Part shown: positions 46,788-54,377 of the stretch, one piece after another
How positions within the stretch are numbered: the stretch's first letter is position 1
Layout: each line of letters begins with the position of its first letter
Source: an uncultured Prevotellaceae bacterium
GTDB taxonomy: Bacteria > Bacteroidota > Bacteroidia > Bacteroidales > Bacteroidaceae
Length of the DNA stretch: 54,377 nt
Assembly: GCA_946540735.1 (NCBI GenBank)
Contig: CAMNIN010000020.1
Location: forward strand, 1 to 54,377
Direction: 5' to 3'
Program-made: the position numbers and the translations under genes
Notes under the pieces: model-generated
What the model was told of the DNA's origin: nothing
Database searches by the model: none
The model's input: only the letters and a program-made list of their open reading frames with translations

Positions 46788-48239
46788 TTATTCATTCCAC
46801 CAGCGGGGATCGCCGGTCTTGCGGGCCACTTGCTCGGATCCTGTCGGCGTGAAGTTGCCGTTGGCGGCATCGACGAAGGCCGGGTCGGTCTGCAGGGCAT
46901 TGTTGCTCAGGTCGTAGGTGTTGGTGCTGTATCCCTCGGTCTCGGGAGCTCCGTTATACCAATAGGTGTTATACCCCCAGTTGTTGACGGCTGCCGTGTT
47001 GATTCGGCCTGTCAGGCGGCGGGGCACCTGGCCGCTGCCGCAGTCTACGAAGATGTTGTTGGCGATGTCGTAGTTGGAGGTGTTGCGCCCGTCAAATCCA
47101 CTGTGGTTGGCCATCTGGCCGGAATATGCGATATGGTAGAAAGTGCAACTCTTCAGGTTGATGGAGTTGGTCAGGTATCCGGCGCGGTCGCAGCGGCCGG
47201 AGTTGTTGTAGCGGATGAAATATTGCACGGGATTGCTCGTGGCTGCCCAGAACGTGGAGTTGGTGGCTGTGAAGTCGTTGATGAAACCGCCACCGTCGTA
47301 GATCTGGAAATAGGCGCTGCTGCTCATCTTGTCGTCGGGCGTGAACTTCACCACGCAGTTCGTGATGGAGAAGTTCTTCACGCAGTATTTCACCTTGTTG
47401 TCAAACATGAAGTAACGCTGCACGTTGTTGATGGTGCAGCCAAGGAAAAGCACCGGGTCCGTGATCTGGTAGTGATTGTTGTGGTCGCTGTCGAGAATGT
47501 CGGGGCTGGGATTCTCGCTCAGCGCAAGCACCGGCTGGGTCGACTCTCCACACTCGAAGGTGATGTATTTGGCCTTGAAACCGCCGCAGGTGGCCAGACC
47601 GCCGCCTGACTGGTAGGTGATGGTGGCATTGTTGGACTTGCTGCTGGTGCGGAGGGTGACGGAGAACTTGCCGAAGTCGAGTATGCCCGATACGGTGTAA
47701 TGTCCGCCTGGGGTGAGGTCGTAATTGAGATTCTTGCCCACCGAGTCTTCCGGTATGGGATTGGAGGCGAAATAGGCGTAGAGGTCGCCTTCGGGAATAG
47801 CGGCGAAGGAGGCTTCAAAGGAGTTGAACAGCTTCTCCGTTGCCGTGGTGGCGTCGGCGTTGTTCAGGCTCTTGTTGCCCAGGGTGCGGATGATGAGCTT
47901 GTAGTTCACGTCTTCCTCACGGCTGGTGGTCAAAGAGCATCCGTCGATAGTATCCTTGACCAGTGGGGTGGTTTCGTCACTCATGTCATAAAGCGACAGC
48001 TCGTATCCGCCGGCTCCATAGACCACGGGCCAGGTGATGCTCATCTGGTCGCCGTTGGTGTTGGGCGTGATGATGATGTCGCCCTCTGCGGGGGATGCCA
48101 ACTGGGCGTTTCTCACGTCACTCTTGAAGGAGTCGCCGCCGTCGTAGGTATCTGCGCAGGATGTGACCAGCCATGAGCCTACGGCAACTGCCGCAAGAGC
48201 GCATAGCTTCTTGCTTGATACAAAAGGTGATTTGTTCAT
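46788..48239 (-). CDS. Surface lipoprotein, DUF4957/DUF5123-type beta-helix
   Basis: 483 residues. Lipobox L-V-T-S-C followed by A-D-T-Y-D-G; a fibronectin-like segment to about 130 (I-T-W-P-V-V-Y-G-A-G-G-Y-E-L-S-L); then beta-helix rungs with F-I-R-Y-N-N-S-G-R-C-D-R-A, S-G-F-D-G-R-N-T-S, N-N-I-F-V-D-C-G-S-G-Q-V and a closing K-T-G-D-P-R-W. Such DUF4957/DUF5123 proteins are known from pectin-type PULs as surface glycan-binding or enzyme proteins. Here it precedes susC rather than following susD. It has a close paralogue in the next gene to the right (48404-50518). Confidence 0.78.
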   Translation of the reverse strand: MNKSPFVSSKKLCALAAVAVGSWLVTSCADTYDGGDSFKSDVRNAQLASPAEGDIIITPNTNGDQMSITWPVVYGAGGYELSLYDMSDETTPLVKDTIDGCSLTTSREEDVNYKLIIRTLGNKSLNNADATTATEKLFNSFEASFAAIPEGDLYAYFASNPIPEDSVGKNLNYDLTPGGHYTVSGILDFGKFSVTLRTSSKSNNATITYQSGGGLATCGGFKAKYITFECGESTQPVLALSENPSPDILDSDHNNHYQITDPVLFLGCTINNVQRYFMFDNKVKYCVKNFSITNCVVKFTPDDKMSSSAYFQIYDGGGFINDFTATNSTFWAATSNPVQYFIRYNNSGRCDRAGYLTNSINLKSCTFYHIAYSGQMANHSGFDGRNTSNYDIANNIFVDCGSGQVPRRLTGRINTAAVNNWGYNTYWYNGAPETEGYSTNTYDLSNNALQTDPAFVDAANGNFTPTGSEQVARKTGDPRWWNE

Positions 48240-48301
48240 AAGTTAGTTGTAAAGTTATACATGTATAAATTCGAATCTGACATAATGACGTGAGAATCCT
48301 T

Positions 48302-48333
48302 GAAATGTAATCAGATGCCACTCTATAAAACAA
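48302..48333 (-). promoter_or_regulatory. Possible promoter for the lipoprotein-susC-susD unit
   Basis: On the reverse strand TACATTTC (48309-48302) fits TAnnTTTG at seven of eight positions, with TTG at 48333-48331, 21 bp upstream. A new promoter is expected here because a strong terminator ends the preceding gene at 48338. A 14-bp palindrome (ttatacatgtataa, 48255-48268) lies in the leader and could be a regulator site. Confidence 0.35.
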
Positions 48334-48367
48334 AAACAGCGGTTTGGCTCTTCAGGGCCAAACCGCT
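48331..48367 (-). terminator. Rho-independent terminator after the 704-aa protein gene
   Basis: A perfect 11-bp GC-rich stem (agcggtttggc 48338-48348 with gccaaaccgct 48357-48367) and 8-nt loop, followed on the reverse strand by TGTTTTTGTTTTATAG. This is the best terminator in the window and ends the transcript 36 bp after the stop codon. Confidence 0.88.
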
Positions 48368-48403
48368 GGTGTGAGTTCTCAAGGAAACAGGTTCCTCTTC
48401 GGG

Positions 48404-50518
48404 TTAACGGTTGATGTATTTCTTGCCGTTCTTGATCAGGATGCCCTTGGTGGCGGGGCTGACACGCTGACCTGCGAGGTTGTAGACAGGTGCGTTGACA
48501 TCTTCCTCGCTCATCACCATGGTGCTGATGCCTTCGGTGTCGAGCCAGCGCGGGTCGCCGGTCTTGTTGGCGATCTGTTCTGCACCCTGCACGGTGAAGT
48601 CGGCGTTGTCGACATCCTTCAACTGCGGGTCGCTGGTGAGGGCGGTGCCGCTGTTGTCATAGTTGCCGGTGTCCTCTGGTGCTCCGTTGAACCAGTAGGT
48701 GTTCAACTCAAAGGTGGCTGTGGCCTGATTGTCGCGGTTGCCCAGATAGCGACGGGTAACTTGGCCGTTGCCGCAGTCGACGAAGATGTTCTTGATCATC
48801 CTCCAGTATGAGGTGTTGCGGCCTGCGAATCCGCTGTAGTTGCCCCACTGCCCGCTCTTGGCCACGTTGTAGAATGTGTTGTTCTCGTAGTTGATGCTGT
48901 TGCTGGCGAAATCTGCGCGGTCGCAACGTCCGCTGTTGTTGTAGCGCACGAAGTAGTCCTGGTCGATGCCCTTGCTGTAGAAGGTGCTGTTCTTGATGGT
49001 CAGGTCGTTGATGAATCCGTTCTTCGACATGTCGAACACGGTCTTGGTGGCAGAGGAGTTGAGCGATACCACGCAGTTGTCGACCAGGAAGTTGGCGATG
49101 CAGTATTTCGTATCGTTGTCCTTGATGATCTGGGGCACGTCGCTGATGTTGCAGTTCACGATCTGCACGTCGTTGATGAGGTAGTAGTCCTTGGCCATAG
49201 TGGCTCCGCCTCCGTTCTCATCCAGCACGATGAGCGGCTTGCTGCCCAGGGCGCTGGCATCGATGTCCAGGTTCTTCAGGATGAGTGAGCCCAGGGCGGT
49301 GAAATTGGCTTCTCCCGACATCTTGATTTTGGTATTGTTGCCTTCCGCACCCTCGATGGTGAGCGAATGTTGCTTGATCGGTCCCGACATGGTGTACTCC
49401 TTGCCGGCTTCCAAAGTGATGGTGGCAGGGCCGCTCCCAGGGGTAAGTTGCTCAGCAATGAGTGTCAGGTCGTCGCCTGCGGGCTGCTCTTCACCGGTGC
49501 TGAAGTCAAAGCCGCCGAAGCCCACCTGCGAACTGTCCTGGAAGAGCCAGTACTCCTTGCCGGCTTCCACGTCGAAAGTGATCCAGCCCCAGAAGGCCTG
49601 GTTGCCGCCGGCGATGATATACGGACCGTAGAGGGGGTCTTTCTCTGTGTAGATGATGGTGCCGTCGGCCTGCTCCTCAGCCACGCACTGCACCGATTGG
49701 TGGATGGAGTCGATCTGCTCGGGGGTGAAGTAGATCTGGTATTGCTCCCAGACGGGATTGCCTTGGTTGTCAAGTTTCTGCTCGCCGGTCTCGGGGTCGA
49801 TGACTGGATTGGTGGAGTTGGCACGCTGACCGTTGATGTAGCCCTCGGCACTGTACTTCACGGCTTCTTTCGTCGTTCCGTCGATCACGTAGGTGTGACG
49901 GTTGCCTTTGTTGGCCCAGATCTGAACCTTCAGCTTGCCGCTCACCTTCGGGGTGAACTTGTAGTAGAGTCCCACCAAAGGCATGGTCTGGCCTCCGGGG
50001 ACGTAGTATTCATACTGTGCCCTGTACTTGCCTGTGGGCTCTCCATCGGTATAGACTTCCTCGCAGAACATCTTCACGTAGGGGTTGCCGGTTCCCATGA
50101 CAAAGTAGAGCTTCGTGCCGGCGGCATCGTTGATGTCGAGCTTGTTGTTGCCGTTCTTCCACTGGATGGGATTCCATGAACCTACGGAGGCAATCTCATA
50201 GGTGTGGTTCTCCTCGCTGATGACTGCTCCCGGGGTGAGGTCCTGTCCGAGGTTCACTGTGGGGTCGTCGGGGTCTTTCTTGTCAGCGATAGTGGCACCA
50301 CCCACGGCCTCTAAGGTCATGTTGGCGGTGTTGATCAGCACGACAGACTTGCCATCGGCCACGTTGGTGGCATTGTTGTCGGCATCCACCACGGCGGCGA
50401 ACTCAGGAGCCAGCGAGATGACATCGCCTTCGACGACGATGGGCTTGTAGCTTTCTGTCTGCGCACTCACACTCACGGCGATAAGTGCTGTGGAAATCAG
50501 TGTAAAAATTTTCTTCAT
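48404..50518 (-). CDS. Secreted beta-helix protein with type IX-like sorting tail (paralogue of the DUF5123 lipoprotein)
   Basis: 704 residues. A cleavable signal peptide (cut near S-V-S-A-Q) replaces a lipobox. An N-terminal region of about 330 residues contains a sandwich domain (Y-Y-K-F-T-P-K-V-S-G-K-L-K-V). Residues about 360-670 form a beta-helix with the same landmarks as the neighbouring lipoprotein: F-V-R-Y-N-N-S-G-R-C-D-R-A, S-G-F-A-G-R-N-T-S-Y, N-I-F-V-D-C-G-N-G-Q-V, K-T-G-D-P-R-W. The tail Y-N-L-A-G-Q-R-V ... K-G-I-L-I-K-N-G-K-K-Y resembles a Prevotella type IX secretion tail. Monocistronic: own -7 element upstream and a strong terminator downstream. Confidence 0.75.
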   Translation of the reverse strand: MKKIFTLISTALIAVSVSAQTESYKPIVVEGDVISLAPEFAAVVDADNNATNVADGKSVVLINTANMTLEAVGGATIADKKDPDDPTVNLGQDLTPGAVISEENHTYEIASVGSWNPIQWKNGNNKLDINDAAGTKLYFVMGTGNPYVKMFCEEVYTDGEPTGKYRAQYEYYVPGGQTMPLVGLYYKFTPKVSGKLKVQIWANKGNRHTYVIDGTTKEAVKYSAEGYINGQRANSTNPVIDPETGEQKLDNQGNPVWEQYQIYFTPEQIDSIHQSVQCVAEEQADGTIIYTEKDPLYGPYIIAGGNQAFWGWITFDVEAGKEYWLFQDSSQVGFGGFDFSTGEEQPAGDDLTLIAEQLTPGSGPATITLEAGKEYTMSGPIKQHSLTIEGAEGNNTKIKMSGEANFTALGSLILKNLDIDASALGSKPLIVLDENGGGATMAKDYYLINDVQIVNCNISDVPQIIKDNDTKYCIANFLVDNCVVSLNSSATKTVFDMSKNGFINDLTIKNSTFYSKGIDQDYFVRYNNSGRCDRADFASNSINYENNTFYNVAKSGQWGNYSGFAGRNTSYWRMIKNIFVDCGNGQVTRRYLGNRDNQATATFELNTYWFNGAPEDTGNYDNSGTALTSDPQLKDVDNADFTVQGAEQIANKTGDPRWLDTEGISTMVMSEEDVNAPVYNLAGQRVSPATKGILIKNGKKYINR

Positions 50519-50591
50519 AAGCTTATTGAGATTTGTTAGTTAGTAAATGTGCGTAGTTGTCGTTGACCTCTAATAGGCCTTAAATCGGTTT

Positions 50592-50599
50592 CAAAAATA
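50592..50599 (-). promoter_or_regulatory. -7 element for the 704-aa protein gene
   Basis: TATTTTTG on the reverse strand matches TAnnTTTG exactly, about 75 nt before the ATG at 50518. No clear TTG was found at the -33 distance, so this is only partly supported. Confidence 0.4.
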
Positions 50600-50683
50600 A
50601 CGATTATCAGGATAAAATGTAACCGCTTTCGGCCTATTTTATGAATTATTAACGGTGAATCCCTGCGTTTTACGCCTTTTTGC

Positions 50684-50715
50684 TTGCATTTCTCAACTTT
50701 TTTTCCGAAAATTTG
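50684..50715 (+). promoter_or_regulatory. Possible promoter for the acetylesterase gene
   Basis: TTG at 50684-50686 and AAAATTTG at 50708-50715 (seven of eight to TAnnTTTG) are 21 bp apart, with a leader of about 70 nt to ATG 50792. It faces away from the promoter of the divergent gene in the same 273-bp spacer. Confidence 0.35.
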
Positions 50716-50791
50716 CAGTGGCGCATTTCCTGCAAAGGGCATGTCCCTGCGGCATGGTGTGGCAGCTATCAAACTTTTTCAATCATCCATC

Positions 50792-51901
50792 ATGAAACAG
50801 CTTCTTTTTCTCATGTTTTCCATCTTGCCTTTGAGTGCTTCGGCACAAGATGATTTCTTCTACATCTTCCTTTGTTTCGGACAATCCAATATGGTGGGGC
50901 AGGGGGCCATCGCTCCTGCCGATAGTGTCCTTGAGGATGGCTTCCTCAGTCTATCGGCCGTGGATGGACCCGACGGACGACGGGTGGGGGAGTGGCGCAA
51001 AGCGCTGCCGCCGTTGTGCAGGGCCAACACGGGCCTCTCGCTGGTCGATTATTTCGGACGCACCATCCGCCGCAATTTCCCCTCGAAGGTGAAGGTGGGC
51101 GTGGTCTATGTGGCTGTCGACGGCTGTGCCATCGACTTGTTCGACAAGGATGCCTGTGAGGCGCACATCGATACCATCAAGGCCGACTGGATGCTCAATG
51201 AGATTGCTGCCTATGGTGGCAACCCCTACAAGAGACTCGTGGAGATGGCGCGGAAAGCACAGCAGAAGGGTGTGATTCGCGGCATCCTGCTTCACCAGGG
51301 GGAGACGGATGCCTATAATGACCGTTGGCTCCAAAAAGTGAAGAAGATCTATGGCGACTTGATGACCGACCTGCATCTCGACCCCAAACGTGTGCCGCTG
51401 ATTGCTGGGGAGACCATCGGCGAGGATCAGCATGGGGTCTGTGCACATGCCAACCCCACCATCAACCGCCTGCCGGAGGTGTTGCCCAATTCCTATGTGG
51501 TTTCGTCAAAAGGATGCCAGGCTGGCCCCGACAAAGTGCATTTCACCGCTGATGGCTATCGTGAACTCGGTCGCCGCTATGGCGTGAAAATGCTCCAGGC
51601 TCTGGGCTTCGAGGTGGGCGATGGACATGCCATCGAAACGGGTGGGGCGCAGACTGTCGCTGCCGACGATTTCGATGTGAATGGCTCTTTTGAGAAGAAA
51701 GATGTGCTCCATGCCGTGGCTACCAAACCCCTGAAAAAGGTGGAGTATGTGAGCTTCTCTGGACAGGTGCTGAAGACTGTTGCGGCCGAGGGTAAGACGG
51801 AAATCGACCTTGACACATCGCTCTATCCCGATGAGAAACACCTTGTCATTGTGTTTTATGGCCAATCGGGTGCTTCGGTCTCTTTCGACATCAACAGATA
51901 A
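50792..51901 (+). CDS. SASA-domain carbohydrate acetylesterase (CE6-like)
   Basis: 369 residues from ATG 50792, which starts a clean signal peptide (cut near A-S-A-Q); the ORF upstream has no signal and is rejected. SGNH-type blocks are present: F-G-Q-S-N-M-V-G-Q-G (nucleophile Ser), V-A-V-D-G-C, L-L-H-Q-G-E-T-D-A, and D-K-V-H-F-T-A-D-G-Y-R (catalytic Asp/His). A C-terminal beta domain of about 80 residues (E-Y-V-S-F-S-G-Q-V-L-K) follows. Family enzymes remove O-acetyl groups from xylan, pectin or sialic acids. Divergent from the PUL and beside it, it probably deacetylates the same glycan (inference). Confidence 0.85.
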   Translation: MKQLLFLMFSILPLSASAQDDFFYIFLCFGQSNMVGQGAIAPADSVLEDGFLSLSAVDGPDGRRVGEWRKALPPLCRANTGLSLVDYFGRTIRRNFPSKVKVGVVYVAVDGCAIDLFDKDACEAHIDTIKADWMLNEIAAYGGNPYKRLVEMARKAQQKGVIRGILLHQGETDAYNDRWLQKVKKIYGDLMTDLHLDPKRVPLIAGETIGEDQHGVCAHANPTINRLPEVLPNSYVVSSKGCQAGPDKVHFTADGYRELGRRYGVKMLQALGFEVGDGHAIETGGAQTVAADDFDVNGSFEKKDVLHAVATKPLKKVEYVSFSGQVLKTVAAEGKTEIDLDTSLYPDEKHLVIVFYGQSGASVSFDINR

Positions 51902-51927
51902 ACTGAATCTTTTTTCAAACATGCTTC

Positions 51928-53442
51928 ATGAAACGTTTTTTCCCTTTTCTCTTTTTGATGGTGATGCTCTCTTCCTGCCATAACTCCTGGACGGAAAACA
52001 GCAAGGAGGGCGTGGCGGTCACTTATCATGTTACCGACAAGACCAACAAGATATGTGAGGCGGGCACGGGCAATCCGGAGTCACCGGCTATCAGTGCCGA
52101 TTATAAAGGTTCGCTGACACTGCCCACATCGAGCAACGACTACCTCGTGGCTGCTATCGGTGAAGGTGCTTTCGCCGGTTGCCGACAACTGAGGGAGGTC
52201 ATCATCCCCGCCACGGTGACGAGCATCGGGAAAGGGGCGTTCCAGGATTGCGAGAATCTCCGCACGGTGGTCATCCCTTCCAGGGTGAGCCATGTTGCCG
52301 ATGGTGTCTTCCGGGGGTGCAGGCGTTTGCAATCGGTCACCATCCGCTGCAGGATGACCAAGATCGCCGACCACATGTTCTATGACTGCAGGCAACTCGC
52401 TGGGGTGGATTTCCCGAAGGGAGTGACGGCAATAGGGGATTATGCCTTCTATGGCTGTCTGAGCCTCAAGACGGTGGAAATACCTCATGGGGTGACCAGT
52501 ATTGGCATCGAGGCGTTTCAGGATTGCAGAGGTCTTACTGCTGTCACCATCCCCGAGGGAGTGACCAGCATCGGCGAGGGGGCTTTCTCGGGGTGCTCAC
52601 AACTGGAGTCTATCCATATCCCTGCCAGTGTCAAAAGTATCGGGGCTACCGCTTTTGCAGGGTGTACGGCACTGACCCGCATCACCGTCGATCCGGCAAA
52701 TCCCATCTATGACTCTCGCAATGGTTGCAACGCTCTTGTTGAGAAACAGTCCAACACCCTGATGGTGGGATGCCGTACCACCAAATTGCCTTCCTCTCTG
52801 ACTGCCATCGCCGACAGGGCTTTCTATGGGGTCGACGGACTGACTTCCGTGTCGTTCCCCAAAGGGATGCTCAGTGTGGGTGAACGGGCTTTCGCCGATT
52901 GTCATGATTTGCGGTCGGTGTCGTTGCCGTCAAGCCTCACCAGTCTGGGGGAATGTCCTTTCGCAGGCTGCACCAGCCTGACATCGATCTCCATCCATAG
53001 CGAGAATCCCATCTATGATTCACACAACGCTTGCAATGCCATTATCGAGACGCTGACCAATACGCTGCTCTATGGCTGCAAGAACTCCAGCATCCCTCCT
53101 GTGGTGAAGAAAATCGGGAAGGGGGCTTTCGCCGGTTGCCGCGGACTGAACTCCATCCGATTGCATGAGGGTATCACCATCATCGGCGAGGATGCCTTCA
53201 GGGATTGCCCGGACCTGAAGAATGTGGTCATACCCTCTACCATGACACAGATTGGCGACAACGCCTTCCTGGGTTGCCGTCAGTTGTCGGTGGTTGAGGT
53301 GAGGGCCAGGAAACCTCTTACCATCTCTGCAGGCACTTTCTCGGATTGCGGCACTCCGAAACTCTTCGTTCCCAAAGGCACCCGCCGGCAGTATGAGAGT
53401 GCGGGTTATTGGAGTGACTTCTCTTCCATTGAGGAGAATTGA
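51928..53442 (+). CDS. BspA-like leucine-rich-repeat lipoprotein
   Basis: 504 residues. Signal peptide with lipobox M-L-S-S-C-H-N; a short lead domain; then about 14 LRR_5 repeats (I-P-x-x-V-T-S-I-G-x-x-A-F-x-x-C-x-x-L). Two copies of the BspA insertion N-P-I-Y-D-S-x-N-x-C-N-A-I-I-E (about residues 259 and 354) interrupt the array. The protein ends with an F-V-P-K-G-T-R-R-Q-Y-E-S-A cap. It should be lipid-anchored at the cell surface. It starts 26 bp after the esterase stop, so the two are probably cotranscribed. GC-rich compared with the BspA gene at 2911. Confidence 0.85.
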   Translation: MKRFFPFLFLMVMLSSCHNSWTENSKEGVAVTYHVTDKTNKICEAGTGNPESPAISADYKGSLTLPTSSNDYLVAAIGEGAFAGCRQLREVIIPATVTSIGKGAFQDCENLRTVVIPSRVSHVADGVFRGCRRLQSVTIRCRMTKIADHMFYDCRQLAGVDFPKGVTAIGDYAFYGCLSLKTVEIPHGVTSIGIEAFQDCRGLTAVTIPEGVTSIGEGAFSGCSQLESIHIPASVKSIGATAFAGCTALTRITVDPANPIYDSRNGCNALVEKQSNTLMVGCRTTKLPSSLTAIADRAFYGVDGLTSVSFPKGMLSVGERAFADCHDLRSVSLPSSLTSLGECPFAGCTSLTSISIHSENPIYDSHNACNAIIETLTNTLLYGCKNSSIPPVVKKIGKGAFAGCRGLNSIRLHEGITIIGEDAFRDCPDLKNVVIPSTMTQIGDNAFLGCRQLSVVEVRARKPLTISAGTFSDCGTPKLFVPKGTRRQYESAGYWSDFSSIEEN

Positions 53443-53487
53443 GCGAGCGTTTATGCTGCAGACGGGTAAGTATATCCACTGGGCGGG

Positions 53488-53525
53488 AATCTTTAGTCCG
53501 GCATTCTGGCTCTGGGCTAAAGATT
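53488..53525. terminator. Inverted repeat between convergent genes
   Basis: A 9-bp perfect stem (aatctttag 53488-53496 with ctaaagatt 53517-53525) enclosing a GC-containing loop. It overlaps the stop codon of the 53517-54215 gene and lies 45 bp past the stop of the LRR lipoprotein. There is no T-run, so its role as a shared terminator is tentative. Confidence 0.35.
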
Positions 53526-54215
53526 GAACTTATATCCCACTGTGATGGTGAATACCTTGTTCTTCTCTGATGGCCACGACTTGTCCTTGTATATATTGGT
53601 CAAGCTGAAGTGATAACGGGCGTCGAGCACCACATTGAGGTACTCATACGAAAGGCCTACGGGAATGGAGACATCCATGGACCGCATAACAGACTTCTGG
53701 TCTGTCTCTACGTCTTGGGTCTTTTCATATTCGATTGAGCCATCAGGGAAATGCTTCATGGGAGTGAGGGAATAAGAGAAATCCGAATTGACAAGGAATC
53801 CCAACTGTACACCTGCCTTCACCGCAAGTCCATTCGAGACGTATTGGTTGACGGTGAGCGGACACTGGATATAGTCCATTTTGTGGCGAATGTCGCTCAA
53901 ACTTTCCGAAATGGTTTGGGAGTTGCCCATCTCAATGTCCGAGAACCTGCATCCTTGCTGTACGTAGCCAACTCCAATAGATACACTTGTTGTGGGCAAC
54001 ATTTGGTATTCTGCTTCAACACCTCCCATGAACCTGGCGTTGTATTTCCCCTTCGCTGGAAGTTCTGTATTCTCATAATAGATCTCCGCGCCCGATAGCT
54101 TGGCCAGGCTTACCCCGATTTTCGGTATCAGTGAGAAGGTTCCAACACGTTCCTGACCTTTCATCGCCGATGAGAAGAACAAGGCCATCATAATCAAAAC
54201 AAAATACTTCTTCAT
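53517..54215 (-). CDS. PorT-like outer-membrane beta-barrel protein
   Basis: 232 residues with a signal peptide (cut near M-K-G-Q). The mature chain is a series of amphipathic strands: S-L-I-P-K-I-G-V-S-L-A-K-L, F-M-G-G-V-E-A-E-Y-Q-M, S-V-S-I-G-V-G-Y-V-Q-Q-G, L-A-V-K-A-G-V-Q-L-G-F-L. It ends F-T-I-T-V-G-Y-K-F-N-L with the aromatic-rich C-terminus of small eight-stranded barrels. The pattern I-P-K-I-G and G-Y-V-Q-Q-G fits the OMP_b-brl_2 (PorT) family, abundant in Bacteroidota and mostly uncharacterised. It is convergent with the LRR lipoprotein gene. Confidence 0.78.
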   Translation of the reverse strand: MKKYFVLIMMALFFSSAMKGQERVGTFSLIPKIGVSLAKLSGAEIYYENTELPAKGKYNARFMGGVEAEYQMLPTTSVSIGVGYVQQGCRFSDIEMGNSQTISESLSDIRHKMDYIQCPLTVNQYVSNGLAVKAGVQLGFLVNSDFSYSLTPMKHFPDGSIEYEKTQDVETDQKSVMRSMDVSIPVGLSYEYLNVVLDARYHFSLTNIYKDKSWPSEKNKVFTITVGYKFNL

Positions 54216-54377
54216 GAGTTTTTTTTATGAAAACGATATACCGCATCATTTATTATCTGATGTCGGGGTAAATTTGTAATAATTGGCCTGTACATCCTTG
54301 TCACCCTTGACCTTTGGCACTTAACCGCCACATCAGCGGCTTGCCGCCGCGCAGGACCAGGCCGTCGACATACAAGT

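Noticed and set aside
50684..50791. N-terminal extension of the esterase frame
   Set aside because: It would place 36 polar residues before a clear signal peptide and overlap the promoter; ATG 50792 is preferred.
54269..54276. TAAATTTG, an exact -7 element on the + strand near the right edge
   Set aside because: No TTG at the right distance and no + strand gene follows inside the window.
54301..54377. Open - strand frame reading L-Y-V-D-G-L-V-L-R-G-G-K-P-L-M-W-R-L at the right edge
   Set aside because: It has only 24 codons before the window edge and no family is recognised. It could be the end of a real gene, but support is too thin to call it.
1..54377. CRISPR arrays, tRNA or rRNA genes, insertion sequences, integrases
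   Set aside because: Looked for on both strands; no spaced direct-repeat array, cloverleaf, transposase or recombinase motif was recognised.

Overview
The window looks like chromosomal DNA of a gut or oral Bacteroidota, most likely the Prevotella/Segatella group. The reasons are a SusC/SusD pair, lipoproteins with the lipobox followed by acidic residues, BspA-type leucine-rich-repeat surface proteins, type IX-secretion-like C-terminal tails (Y-N/D-L-x-G-x-R ... G-I-x-I-x-N-G-K-K-Y), DUF5723, DUF4249, DUF3826 and DUF5123 families that are typical of this phylum, and promoters of the TTG / TAnnTTTG type. All assignments were made by reading the sequence; no database search was run.

Left block (about 1-20.5 kb, all + strand, clearly AT-richer). 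It opens with the winged-helix end of a gene cut by the window edge, then a tightly overlapping pair: a nucleoid-associated NA37/NdpA-family protein and a RelA/SpoT-domain nucleotide pyrophosphokinase. A 660-bp degenerate stretch with a scrap of an LRR gene leads into a 2098-codon BspA-like gene that has no signal peptide and carries a recent 684-bp internal tandem duplication. Next comes a compact set of envelope genes: a large lipoprotein, a DUF5723 outer-membrane-barrel candidate, an 1172-aa DUF285-repeat surface protein, another lipoprotein, a TonB-dependent receptor and a DUF4249 lipoprotein. This looks like a surface-display or adhesion operon of unknown job.

Right block (about 20.7-50.5 kb, - strand, GC-richer) is a polysaccharide utilisation locus. 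Reading in the direction of transcription: a monocistronic beta-helix protein with a sorting-like tail and a strong terminator; then a DUF5123-type lipoprotein, SusC and SusD ending in a second strong hairpin; then a 1040-aa beta-helix/putative hydrolase with its own promoter; then an orphan ECF sigma factor and a 47-codon ORF; then an eight-gene degradation operon whose adjacent genes are separated by at most 28 nt or overlap (TIM barrel-DUF3826 fusion, GH127, beta-helix protein, DHDPS-family aldolase, sodium/solute symporter, GH78 rhamnosidase, uronidase-like GH, and a GH43-like/GH2/malectin fusion). The enzyme mix (rhamnose-, arabinofuranose/aceric-acid-, uronic-acid- and beta-galactoside/glucuronide-type activities, an aldolase, and an esterase next door) suggests a pectic or other rhamnose- and uronate-containing glycan. 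The exact substrate is inference, and no backbone lyase or GH28 was recognised.

Right edge (50.7-54.2 kb): a SASA/CE6-type acetylesterase and a small BspA-LRR lipoprotein on the + strand, convergent with a PorT-like outer-membrane beta-barrel protein on the - strand.
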